A stretch of 64,000 nt of DNA, taken from assembly GCA_001789205.1 (NCBI GenBank), contig MFYT01000073.1, positions 47,452 through 111,451 of the forward strand, given 5' to 3'. Below the pieces are notes generated by a model, which did not search any database, was not told the DNA's origin, and worked only from the letters and a program-made list of their open reading frames with translations. This document shows, piece after piece, positions 24,418 to 32,010 of this stretch. The translations under genes were made by a program, and so were the position numbers. Each line of letters starts with the position of its first letter. Position 1 is the first letter of the stretch. Origin of the DNA: Candidatus Raymondbacteria bacterium RIFOXYA2_FULL_49_16. Its GTDB lineage: Bacteria > Fibrobacterota > OXYB2-FULL-49-7 > XYB2-FULL-49-35.

Positions 24418-25563
24418 ATGAATCCCCTGTTGATTGTTGTTATTGTCCTGGCGGTGTTTGTCTGCGTTCTGGCCATTGTCGTGTTTGTCAGGCGTCCGCG
24501 CACTGACGCCACTTCGATGCTCATGCTGCAGCAGCAGTTCGATGCGCTCAAGACGCAGATTGGTGAAAATTCTCAGAACTCAGGCCGCTTCTTCACTGAA
24601 TCAATGCTGAAACTCCAGGATTCGATAGGCACCAATCTAAAAACAATTACCGAGAGCATTGGCGTGCGCCTGGGCGAGAGCCGCGAATCCATGGACAATA
24701 CCAACAAGCGGCTCGATGTTGCGGCAAAATACATGCAGGAGCTTGAGCGCAGGCTTGGCATGCTCGGTGAAAAAACAGACCAGCTTTCCGCTATCGGCAA
24801 AGACCTCAACCAGCTATCCGCGCTTTTTCAATCGCCAAAGCTGCGCGGAAACATCAGCGAAATGTGGCTTGGCAACCTGCTCAAAGAGGTGCTTCCTGAC
24901 GCCCACTATACACTCCAGTACCAGTTTAAAACAGCCGGTACCCAAGTCGACGCTGTGGTGCGCATTGAAGGCCGCCTGGTGCCAATTGACGCCAAGTTTC
25001 CCTATGAGAATTTCAAGCGTTTTTCATCAGCAGAGATACCCGAGGCTGACAAGGCAAAATTGCGCAAGGAATTCATGAACGATGTTAAAAAGCACATTGA
25101 CGCCATTGCTGAGAAATACATACGGCCCGACGAAGGCACCTATGATTTCGCGCTCATGTATATTCCGGCTGAGGCGGTGTATTACGAGATTATTATACGC
25201 GACGAGAAAATGGCTGACGGCAATTCGCTGCTCGACTATGCTAACCGGAAGCGGGTGATACCTGTTTCGCCCAACTCGTTCTACGCGTATCTGCAGGTCA
25301 TTATTTTTGGCCTCAAAGGCCTTGAGATAGAGAAGAGCGCTGAGCAGATGCGCGAATGGCTCAAGCGCGTGCAGGTCGATTTTGGCAAGTTCTTCGACAA
25401 TTTCACAAAGGTCGGGACTAAAATCGACGCGGCGAAGAAGGAATACGACGATGCTGCAAAACGGTTCGACCTTCTGAATCAGCGTATGGGCCGCATTACC
25501 GGACAGGACGCTTTTTTATCAGGGGATCAGGAACCCCCGCCTCCCGGAAGCCTTTTGCTCTGA
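24418..25563 (+). CDS. rmuC: DNA recombination protein RmuC
   Basis: The 381-residue product has an N-terminal membrane helix (residues 2-25), a coiled coil (about 40-130) and the RmuC nuclease-like domain: GNISEMWLGNLLKEVLPDAHY, DAVVRIEGRLVPIDAKFPYENF and LMYIPAEAVYYEII. RmuC limits inversions at short inverted repeats and has been linked to phage restriction; the core resembles a PD-(D/E)XK fold (D...DAK). A GTG nine bases upstream is an alternative start. The last 68 nt overlap queC on the opposite strand. Confidence 0.93.
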   Translation: MNPLLIVVIVLAVFVCVLAIVVFVRRPRTDATSMLMLQQQFDALKTQIGENSQNSGRFFTESMLKLQDSIGTNLKTITESIGVRLGESRESMDNTNKRLDVAAKYMQELERRLGMLGEKTDQLSAIGKDLNQLSALFQSPKLRGNISEMWLGNLLKEVLPDAHYTLQYQFKTAGTQVDAVVRIEGRLVPIDAKFPYENFKRFSSAEIPEADKAKLRKEFMNDVKKHIDAIAEKYIRPDEGTYDFALMYIPAEAVYYEIIIRDEKMADGNSLLDYANRKRVIPVSPNSFYAYLQVIIFGLKGLEIEKSAEQMREWLKRVQVDFGKFFDNFTKVGTKIDAAKKEYDDAAKRFDLLNQRMGRITGQDAFLSGDQEPPPPGSLLL

Positions 25564-26170
25564 GTTTGCACGCCATGCATTTGCCGCAGGGCGGAAAGAC
25601 GCCCGTATAACAGGTGTGGCTGTGCGCGAGCGCGGGCAATGCCCCGATTTTTTCCGCAAGCCCGATTGACGCGGCCTTTGTCAAATGTATCAGGGGCGTG
25701 TGGATTTTAATCCGATGATCAAGTCCCAGGCACAGGGTCTTTTCCAATGACCGTATGGTACGCAAACGGCAGTCAGGATATCCTGAATAATCAGTCTCAC
25801 AGACCCCAGTGATCAGATGGCCTATGTTGTGCGCATACGCGTATGCCGCGGCAAAGGTCAGGAAGATGATATTTCTCCCAGGCACAAACGTGTTGGGCAG
25901 TTTTCCTTTTTGGGCCTTGTTTCCGATGCGCATGTTCCCGGTGAGCGCGTTGTTGCCAAGCTGCGCAAAGGTGTCTATCCGCAGCCTGACCAGGGGTATG
26001 CCTGCCATGCGGGCAATGGTGCGCGCGCACGCGGTTTCGCGCGCATGCCGCTGTCCATACGAGAAGGTGATCGCGATAACCGCGTCCTTGCCGAATTTCC
26101 TGATGGCCCAATAGAGGCAGGTGGTTGAGTCCTGGCCGCCGGAAAAGACAACAAGGGCCTTTTTTTTCAG
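25496..26170 (-). CDS. queC: 7-cyano-7-deazaguanine synthase QueC, start codon unclear
   Basis: The coding region gives about 224 residues, near normal length, with the PP-loop SGGQDS, SYGQRHA, PGRNIIFL and a C-terminal zinc site (HTCYTG...CGKCMAC). It makes preQ0 in the queuosine pathway. No ATG, GTG or TTG exists in this frame between the upstream in-frame stop and SGGQDS. The boundary given is a CTG just before an 8-A run. A ribosome site (AAAGGAA, 26195-26189) is instead followed by a TTG and ATT in another frame; losing one A would join them. A homopolymer error, slippage or a non-standard start (CTG or ATC at 26182) could explain this. Confidence 0.85.
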   Translation of the reverse strand: MKKKALVVFSGGQDSTTCLYWAIRKFGKDAVIAITFSYGQRHARETACARTIARMAGIPLVRLRIDTFAQLGNNALTGNMRIGNKAQKGKLPNTFVPGRNIIFLTFAAAYAYAHNIGHLITGVCETDYSGYPDCRLRTIRSLEKTLCLGLDHRIKIHTPLIHLTKAASIGLAEKIGALPALAHSHTCYTGVFPPCGKCMACKLRAKGFREAGVPDPLIKKRPVR

Positions 26171-26194
26171 AAGAGTGGTGATAAATAATTCCTT

Positions 26195-27310
26195 TCAATA
26201 CGCGCCATATTGATGGGCAGCATCAATGAAACGCAGGTAATTTTCCTCTGTTTTTTTATCTAGAGGCGAATTTATGGGCGCTGCAGTGGGCATAATGACA
26301 TATCCATAGCCTTCTTTTGCCTCGTCCATGCATGTTTTGACTGCCTTTTGCACATCTTCATTGCTGCCGTGTTCGAGCAGCTTCAGCTGTATATTCCCAA
26401 AAAGGCACATCTGCTTTCCCACGGCCTTTTTCACATCTTTAAGAGATATATCGCCGTCGGGCGGCGCTTCGCAGGGATCAAGCGCATCAGCGCCTGTGTC
26501 CAAAATAAGGTCGAGTACGGTGTTTATTTTTCCGTGGCTGTGTACCCTGGCTATGGCGCCTTTTTCGTGGATAAGGGTTACCATGTCCCTGACGCAGGGA
26601 AACACGAAGCGCTCGAACATTTCACGCGGCATATAGGGCGGGGTCGCGTATTCGGGCCCTACGATGCGGTAGAGGTCCACAACCTGTGTGTCGAGCATGT
26701 GGCGCAGGTTTTCCATGATGCGCTCGTGCATGATTGCAATAGTGCGCTCAAAATGGTCTGTTTCCATAAGTGCCCACACTGTTGCCTCCCCGAATTCCAT
26801 AAGGGGAACCGTGGCGCAGACCGCATCGCTGAGCGACGTCATTATGACACCGTTCTCGCTAACCTCGTTTCTGACCTGTTTATAATCGGAAAAATCAAAG
26901 GAGACTGGTTCGTAGGGAACAGACAGGGCCTTGTCCACGTCCGCAATGGTCTTGCACGGGTGCTCAACCTCCCAAACAGTATGGATGTTTTTGGTGATTT
27001 TGGTTGTTCTTGTAAGATCGCCCTTTGGCGTATGCAAGATGTTTTTGCTGACCGTGATATCGCCGTTGATGTTTTTCGATACATCTGTATCAATGTGATA
27101 CGCTGATTCAAACGCGGTTGCATTTGAACCAGGGTCCCACATGCAGATACAGTCGGTTGATGCGCGTATATAGTCCATCAGTTTTTTGTAGGAAGGGTCG
27201 TTGTTCTCGAACGCTTTAGTGTTATACCCAACCAGTTCGTACGTAGATATGGGCACGCGGTCAGTGGGCATGCGTTTCAGTGCGGCAAAGATGCGTTCGC
27301 GTGGAGTCAT
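26195..27310 (-). CDS. Uroporphyrinogen decarboxylase (URO-D) family protein
   Basis: The 371-residue product begins TPRERIFAALKRMPTDRVP, the hallmark of URO-D-like proteins related to corrinoid-dependent methyltransferases (MtaA/CmuA type) rather than HemE. Later motifs include LDTQVVDLYRIVGPEYA, HSHGKINTVLDLILDTGADALDPCEAPPDGD and LFGNIQ. Histidine/cysteine positions (HSHGK and DPCEAPP) could bind zinc or activate a thiol. It lies between queE and queC with 14-nt and near-zero gaps, so it is in their operon. Its substrate is unknown. Confidence 0.85.
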   Translation of the reverse strand: MTPRERIFAALKRMPTDRVPISTYELVGYNTKAFENNDPSYKKLMDYIRASTDCICMWDPGSNATAFESAYHIDTDVSKNINGDITVSKNILHTPKGDLTRTTKITKNIHTVWEVEHPCKTIADVDKALSVPYEPVSFDFSDYKQVRNEVSENGVIMTSLSDAVCATVPLMEFGEATVWALMETDHFERTIAIMHERIMENLRHMLDTQVVDLYRIVGPEYATPPYMPREMFERFVFPCVRDMVTLIHEKGAIARVHSHGKINTVLDLILDTGADALDPCEAPPDGDISLKDVKKAVGKQMCLFGNIQLKLLEHGSNEDVQKAVKTCMDEAKEGYGYVIMPTAAPINSPLDKKTEENYLRFIDAAHQYGAY

Positions 27311-27324
27311 GGTTTGGTCCTCTG

Positions 27325-27966
27325 TCAGATCCCTTTTTTTCTGCCTGGCCAGACTATTTTATGCAGTTGCAGGTTGAGGCGCACGTTCAGTTTGTCGTTG
27401 AGTATCCACTGGGCAAGGTGTTGGGCGCTGCCTTGGGTTTGCTCGGGCGACAGCAGCACCCTGCATTTTTTATCAAGCTTGTATTTTTTTATTATTTGCC
27501 TGGAAAAAGAATAGTCACGTTTGTCTGTAATAACAAATTTAATCTCATCTGTTCTTTTTAAAAGCCGGATGTTTGACAGCATATTATACTGTGTCATATT
27601 ACTCGAAGGGGTTTTTATGTCCATGATTATTTTGATCCTGCGCGGTACAGGGGAAAGGTCGCACGAACCATTGGTTTCGAGCAATACCTCATGGCCTTTT
27701 TTTAACAACGCCTTCATGAGGTCCACGCTTTTTGGCTGATGCAGGGGTTCGCCGCCCGTGACTTCGACCAGGGGGCAGTTCAGTTTTTCTACCGCGGTTA
27801 TGACCTGTGCCAGTGTCATTTTTTTGCCGCCAGTGCGCGCGTAACGCGTGTCGCAATAGGCGCAGTCAAGATTGCAGCCTGCCAGCCTTACAAAGGCGCA
27901 GCGGCGGCCAGCTTCGCTGGATTCTCCCTGCAGGGAGACGAATATTTCAGAAACAACAAGATCCAT
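27325..27966 (-). CDS. queE: 7-carboxy-7-deazaguanine synthase QueE (radical SAM)
   Basis: The 213-residue product has the radical-SAM cluster C31, C35, C38 (GCNLDCAYCDT), preceded by SEIFVSLQGES, and EVTGGEPLHQ. It catalyses ring contraction to 7-carboxy-7-deazaguanine in queuosine and preQ0 synthesis. It is the first gene of the queE / UroD-like / queC operon on the minus strand. A short perfect inverted repeat lies 12 nt upstream of its ATG. Confidence 0.93.
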   Translation of the reverse strand: MDLVVSEIFVSLQGESSEAGRRCAFVRLAGCNLDCAYCDTRYARTGGKKMTLAQVITAVEKLNCPLVEVTGGEPLHQPKSVDLMKALLKKGHEVLLETNGSCDLSPVPRRIKIIMDIKTPSSNMTQYNMLSNIRLLKRTDEIKFVITDKRDYSFSRQIIKKYKLDKKCRVLLSPEQTQGSAQHLAQWILNDKLNVRLNLQLHKIVWPGRKKGI

Positions 27967-27977
27967 AGCAAATGCAA

Positions 27978-27994
27978 AATACGATTGTCGTATT
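27978..27994. promoter_or_regulatory. Perfect inverted repeat upstream of queE
   Basis: AATACGA and TCGTATT form 7-bp arms around TTG. The site begins 12 nt before the queE ATG on its 5' side. It could be an operator or a small leader hairpin. Confidence 0.4.
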
Positions 27995-28035
27995 GCCGTT
28001 TCAAATGAAAAATAATTATATAGAACAGGAAGCGT

Positions 28036-28221
28036 TCAGTGCTCTGGATGGACCCGGTTGCGTTTGATCTTAAGAATGCGGGTGGGGGAGCGGGAACGCC
28101 AGGTGGAATTGCAGTCATGGCACACCCACCGATTGTCCCCGGTAAGGAATCGGTAGAGTTTTTTAAGGCCCTTGTCGAGTATTCGGATGCGCTCGCTCTT
28201 GCAGACAGGACAAACTCGCAT
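28036..28221 (-). CDS. Small zinc-ribbon protein
   Basis: Starting at ATG 28221, the 61-residue product has two CxxC pairs (VCPVCKSERI and WVCHDCNSTW) about 28 residues apart, and a basic C-terminal tail (RSRSPTRILKIKRNR). This is a zinc ribbon probably binding nucleic acid. A longer frame to 28266 has a poor N-terminus. It lies between apt (divergent) and the queE operon. The family is not recognised. Confidence 0.65.
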   Translation of the reverse strand: MRVCPVCKSERIRILDKGLKKLYRFLTGDNRWVCHDCNSTWRSRSPTRILKIKRNRVHPEH

Positions 28222-28376
28222 AGTATGGGTTATATATAAAAATGCACAGCCACGATTCAATAACAAAAGGGGAAGGGCCCATTATATTCTACGTGGAATC
28301 GGTCGATGTCAGCGCGGCTGTCCACGATCCCTCAGTCCTCTCGTTTAAAATAAAATATTATTAAAAGGAGCGTTTT

Positions 28377-28901
28377 ATGGATTTAAAGAAAACAATCAGG
28401 ACGGTCATGGATTTTCCAAAAAAGGGCATAGGATTCAAGGATATCACAACACTGCTTGTCAATGGGCCCGCGCTGCACCAGGCGATCCGGGACATGGCAG
28501 AGCCCTTCAGGAAGAGCAACGCGGCCAAAATCGTCAGTATCGAATCACGCGGTTTTATTTTCGGCATGCCCATGGCCTATGAACTGGGGCTTGGTTTTGT
28601 GCCTGTGCGTAAACCCAAGAAGCTGCCTGCGGCAACTGTCGCAGAAACGTATGCGCTTGAATATGGGACCGATTCCATTGAAATCCACAAGGACGCCATT
28701 GTTCCTGGCGAAAAGGTGCTTTTGGTCGACGATCTTCTGGCAACCGGCGGCACCATGGAAGCCGCAGTCAGGCTGGTGAAAAAACTGGGCGGCGAGCCTG
28801 TGGCGGCCGCGTTCCTTATAGAGCTTGATTTCTTAAAAGGCCGTGAGAAGCTACCGGGCATTCCAGTACATTCATTGATTCATTATGACTCAGAAGCATA
28901 A
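28377..28901 (+). CDS. apt: Adenine phosphoribosyltransferase
   Basis: The 174-residue enzyme salvages adenine to AMP using PRPP. Motifs include DFPKKGIGFKDIT, IESRGFIFG, VPVRKPKKLP and the PRPP loop VLLVDDLLATGGT. A good ribosome site (AAGGAG) is 8 nt before the ATG. The stop overlaps the next gene's start region by 17 nt, so the two are likely cotranscribed. Confidence 0.96.
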   Translation: MDLKKTIRTVMDFPKKGIGFKDITTLLVNGPALHQAIRDMAEPFRKSNAAKIVSIESRGFIFGMPMAYELGLGFVPVRKPKKLPAATVAETYALEYGTDSIEIHKDAIVPGEKVLLVDDLLATGGTMEAAVRLVKKLGGEPVAAAFLIELDFLKGREKLPGIPVHSLIHYDSEA

Positions 28902-29769
28902 GAGTCTTGTTGCAGCGGCCGCAGTACTGGCCGTTGTTGTCCCCGACTTGGTCTTTTCCCTGTCAAACGCCTATCTTCCCGGCAGCGCTGCGCCGCCGCA
29001 GGCGTGGTTTCCTTTACGCACTGCTGATTTCTCCCCTGCCCGCGCGCTTGCGGATTCATTGCTCGGCGCGTATATCAGGTCAGGCAAAGCGGAAAAGAAC
29101 GAGGCGCAAAACAGGCTTGACGGCGACACCTGGATCGATAAACGCCTTGCCGAGAGTGTGTGCGGAAACAGGGTGGGGGAGGCGGGCGTGGTTTTTCTTG
29201 AAGGGAAAAAGCTGGGCGAAGTGGCGCTTGCGGGTTTCCATGTGAATTGGTGCGATTTCTATGGCGCGCTTCTCGAAACCGAATATATTCCATCAAAAAA
29301 ATTCGACCTGAAAAAATATATGTCTGGCGCGCTTCTGGCAATGGGTCCAAAAAGCAAAACCGTGAGACCCTGCGTTTTTTCCCGTTTGCCCGGGATGGAT
29401 AAAAAAATCGCTTTTTATTACCGGTCAATGGACCCGCAGCCGTTCGAATATATACAGGACATGTCAGTGGACGCGTATGAATATGTGAGAAAAAAACAAG
29501 TGTGCGCGATTGTTAATTTCACAACAGGTACGGGTTTCTCTCCGGGCATTGTCTGTCTTCTTGAGGAGAGCGCAGACACGTTCATGCTCAAGGCGCAGTA
29601 TTTTATCGGAGAAAAGGCCGCGTTGGTCCAGGCGGTATGCGAGGAAGGCGAGAAAGACCCGGTCATCGAGGTGCACACGTCGGGAAGCGGGACAGAGTAT
29701 ATTGTTCTTCAATATAACGGCGAAGAATTCAAGGAAATATACAAGAGAAAAGAGAACGAATTTCCGTGA
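28885..29769 (+). CDS. Exported or membrane-anchored protein of unknown function
   Basis: The 294-residue product has an N-terminal hydrophobic segment (residues 8-24) and then a soluble region rich in Lys/Glu with DGDTWIDKRLAESVCG and strand-like sequences (VCAIVNFTTGTGF, GTEYIVLQYNGEEFKEIY). There is no recognised domain. It overlaps apt by 17 nt and converges on the flagellin gene 6 nt away. Confidence 0.7.
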   Translation: MTQKHKSLVAAAAVLAVVVPDLVFSLSNAYLPGSAAPPQAWFPLRTADFSPARALADSLLGAYIRSGKAEKNEAQNRLDGDTWIDKRLAESVCGNRVGEAGVVFLEGKKLGEVALAGFHVNWCDFYGALLETEYIPSKKFDLKKYMSGALLAMGPKSKTVRPCVFSRLPGMDKKIAFYYRSMDPQPFEYIQDMSVDAYEYVRKKQVCAIVNFTTGTGFSPGIVCLLEESADTFMLKAQYFIGEKAALVQAVCEEGEKDPVIEVHTSGSGTEYIVLQYNGEEFKEIYKRKENEFP

Positions 29770-29775
29770 AGGACT

Positions 29776-30594
29776 TTACGCCAGCAATGCCATCATGCTG
29801 TTTTTATTCACGTCCCTGAAATTTTTCATCGCGGCCATGGCTGTCTGGTTCAGCAGCCGCTGCTTAGCTTCTTCCACAATGCCAGCGGCGAAATCCTGGT
29901 CCCGTATGCGCGATTCCGCGTCCTGGGTCATTGCCGCCTGGTTGTCGTTCAGATCGCGCGCATAGCCCAGCCGGTTGATGTTTGCGCCAAGATTGGTCCG
30001 CTGGCCCGAGACATTCTGAATTGCCGTGTCAATGGCGTTGATGGCGTTTGACGCGTTTGCGGGCGATGAAATATCGGTCGCGGCAACTCCCAGGTTCGCG
30101 GCCGTGAAATCAGCGCCTTCAACAGGCAGGTCGCTGCCTGGGTTGGGGCCTGCCAGCACAGTGCCGCCAGCGGCCAATCCAGTGCCATTGGTCAAGTCCT
30201 GCATATTGAATTGGGTGGCGTTTGCCTGGCGGGTGAGTTCCTGGTTTATCTGCTGGTATTCTACATTGAGCGCCTCACGGTCGCGTGCTGTCAGCGTACC
30301 GTTCGATGATTGCACCGCAAGTTCGCGCTGGCGCTGAAGCATGGATGCAGTCTCGTTTCCCTCGCCTTCGGCAATGTATTGGGCAGCTTCAGCATACTCA
30401 ACATTCACATTTGCCATCTGAAAGCCGCGGATTTGCGTGCGCATTTGTTCGGAGATGCTTAGGCCTGCGGCATCGTCACTTGCCCTATTTATTCGCAGGG
30501 CAGTGGCAAGCCGTTCCTGGATTTTTGAAAGGTTTTTGTTTGATTTCTGGGCCGCACCGATGAGCCCGATTGTTTGGGCTTTATCTATCTGCAT
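29776..30594 (-). CDS. Flagellin
   Basis: The 272-residue product has both conserved flagellin ends: NKNLSKIQERLATALRINRA with SDDAAGLSISEQMR at the N-terminus, and the C-terminal DAESRIRDQDFAAGIVEEAK-like helix. The central part is short (about residues 145-195), so it has D0/D1 and little surface domain, giving a thin smooth filament. The very first residues (MQIDKAQTIGLIGAA) differ from the usual MxINxN start. Expression is from a consensus sigma-28 promoter with a ~95-nt leader and a strong AGGAGG site. No other flagellar gene is nearby. Confidence 0.93.
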   Translation of the reverse strand: MQIDKAQTIGLIGAAQKSNKNLSKIQERLATALRINRASDDAAGLSISEQMRTQIRGFQMANVNVEYAEAAQYIAEGEGNETASMLQRQRELAVQSSNGTLTARDREALNVEYQQINQELTRQANATQFNMQDLTNGTGLAAGGTVLAGPNPGSDLPVEGADFTAANLGVAATDISSPANASNAINAIDTAIQNVSGQRTNLGANINRLGYARDLNDNQAAMTQDAESRIRDQDFAAGIVEEAKQRLLNQTAMAAMKNFRDVNKNSMMALLA

Positions 30595-30693
30595 AAGATC
30601 CTCCTGATTAACGAGTTACAAGAGTTACGCAGATGTCCTTATCTTTGTCTTCCGTGCGTCCCTGCAAGGAAGGGATAGAATACTCCATTTCTA

Positions 30694-30720
30694 TTATCGG
30701 CAAAAACAGGGAAAACTTTA
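30694..30720 (-). promoter_or_regulatory. Sigma-28 (FliA) promoter of the flagellin gene
   Basis: On the minus strand TAAAGTTT (30720-30713), 11 nt, and GCCGATAA (30701-30694) match the FliA consensus exactly. It points at the flagellin gene, whose ATG is about 95 nt downstream. The leader holds several GGA motifs that might bind CsrA (speculative). Confidence 0.9.
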
Positions 30721-30812
30721 ATTAAAAAATGACTCACCAGCGGGCTTTGTCCCGTTGAGAGGTCTTGGGACAAACACCGTTTTTTCCAGACACTACTGAC
30801 AAAAAGGGCGCC

Positions 30813-31643
30813 TTAGAATTTCTTGATATACACGACTCGCACCTCCCGGCTGGTACCGGGTTCGGCATACACATATTCATCGATGGGTGACGGGTAGGCG
30901 CGTTTGTTTTCCAGAAGATCTTTAAGGTCGAGTTCGATGATAAAGGTCTCGATAATGGCCCAGCGCACGCCAATGTTGAGGTAGCCGTCAAGCAGGTTGT
31001 GCGAATAGTTGTCGTCCAGGGCCGCGTCGTATTCGGCCATGAGGCTGAGTTCCTCGTTTATGCTTTTGTCTATTCCCACGGCCATGTTCATGAACTTATT
31101 TGACGGATGGAGGTCTGATTCTTTTTCCGATTCAGCCTGGTTGTTGTCGACCGCGCTGTAGTTGCATTCAAAATGGAGCCCCAGGGGATACCCGAGCAGG
31201 AGATAGCTCTTACTGATTGCGACAAAAGCGCCTTTTGATTTGAAATAGAACCTGCCGGCTGTTTCGCCGAATTTTTCAAAATCACCCGACCCCTGCGAGT
31301 CGAATCCCAAGGCCAGCGCGGGCAGGTAATAACTCTCTTCCATGAGACGGTATTTGATGAGGCCGCCGGGATATGTCTGGCCGATGATGTCCCTGGTGCC
31401 AATGACATGCATGGCCTGGTAGGCGATGCCTATGGAGAGGCGGTTGGTAAGCCCCACGTTGACAGCGGTACTGATGCCACCCTCGTTGAAGAACTTCAGG
31501 TCGAGGTCGAAATACCCCCTGGGAAGCGAGCCCGCGGTATGGCAGTCAATGAGTTTGCGCGGCTGGATTTCAGTCCCGGTTTCGGCCATGCACAAGAGCG
31601 CACAGCCCGCTAGGAAAAGGGCGAACGCAGTGCGGATTACCAT
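30813..31643 (-). CDS. Outer-membrane beta-barrel-like protein
   Basis: The 276-residue product has a signal peptide (ending CMAETG) and alternating beta strands: GISTAVNVGLTNRLSIGIAY, YYLPALALGFDSQG, AISKSYLLLGYPLGLHFECNY, LNIGVRWAIIETFIIELDL. It ends in KKF, a terminal Phe favoured for BAM-dependent barrels. It resembles small YjbH-type or opacity-like barrels. It directly follows the zinc-finger-like lipoprotein gene with a 1-nt gap, so the two likely form a unit. Confidence 0.7.
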   Translation of the reverse strand: MVIRTAFALFLAGCALLCMAETGTEIQPRKLIDCHTAGSLPRGYFDLDLKFFNEGGISTAVNVGLTNRLSIGIAYQAMHVIGTRDIIGQTYPGGLIKYRLMEESYYLPALALGFDSQGSGDFEKFGETAGRFYFKSKGAFVAISKSYLLLGYPLGLHFECNYSAVDNNQAESEKESDLHPSNKFMNMAVGIDKSINEELSLMAEYDAALDDNYSHNLLDGYLNIGVRWAIIETFIIELDLKDLLENKRAYPSPIDEYVYAEPGTSREVRVVYIKKF

Positions 31644-31644
31644 G

Positions 31645-32010
31645 TTACTGGCCTCCTTTTGGTTCCGGTTTCAATGGGATATATTTCCCGGTTCCCTTGC
31701 ACAAGAAACATTTTCCAGTGCCTTCGCAATAATGGCATTTTCCCGTGCCATTACAGAACTGGCAGGGCGCTTCGTACCAGGCGTCCTTGGTCCCCAGGAG
31801 CCGTTTGCCTTTGCCGTCGCAGAAGGTGCAGACGGCGGTCCCTTTGCAGATGAAGCACTTTCCCGCGTCTTCGGCGTGGCCCCAATGGCTGCACAGAAGG
31901 CAGGCGTCCGCGTCGTAGCGCGGGCTGGGATCTTGTTTTTTTACGCATGCGGGGAGCATGGCCATGCAAGCGCACAGCGTGATGAAGATGATGGATCTGT
32001 TTTTTAGCAT
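31645..32010 (-). CDS. Lipoprotein with DnaJ-type CxxCxGxG repeats
   Basis: The 121-residue product has a lipobox (LPAC, Cys22) and then five CxxC units of the DnaJ zinc-finger kind: CLLCSHWG, CFICKGTA, CTFCDGKG, CQFCNGTGKCHYCEGTG, CFLCKGTG. The Cys-rich domain fills nearly the whole mature protein. In DnaJ these bind zinc and client proteins in the cytoplasm; here they would be at the outer membrane or periplasm, where the cysteines could be redox or metal centres. It overlaps the aminotransferase stop by 7 nt. Confidence 0.8.
   Translation of the reverse strand: MLKNRSIIFITLCACMAMLPACVKKQDPSPRYDADACLLCSHWGHAEDAGKCFICKGTAVCTFCDGKGKRLLGTKDAWYEAPCQFCNGTGKCHYCEGTGKCFLCKGTGKYIPLKPEPKGGQ

Noticed and set aside
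30746-30774. Hairpin TTTGTCCC / GGGACAAA as a terminator
   Set aside because: The stem is 8 bp with a 13-nt loop and no T-run on either strand, and it lies downstream of the barrel-like gene and upstream of the sigma-28 promoter. Support is too weak.
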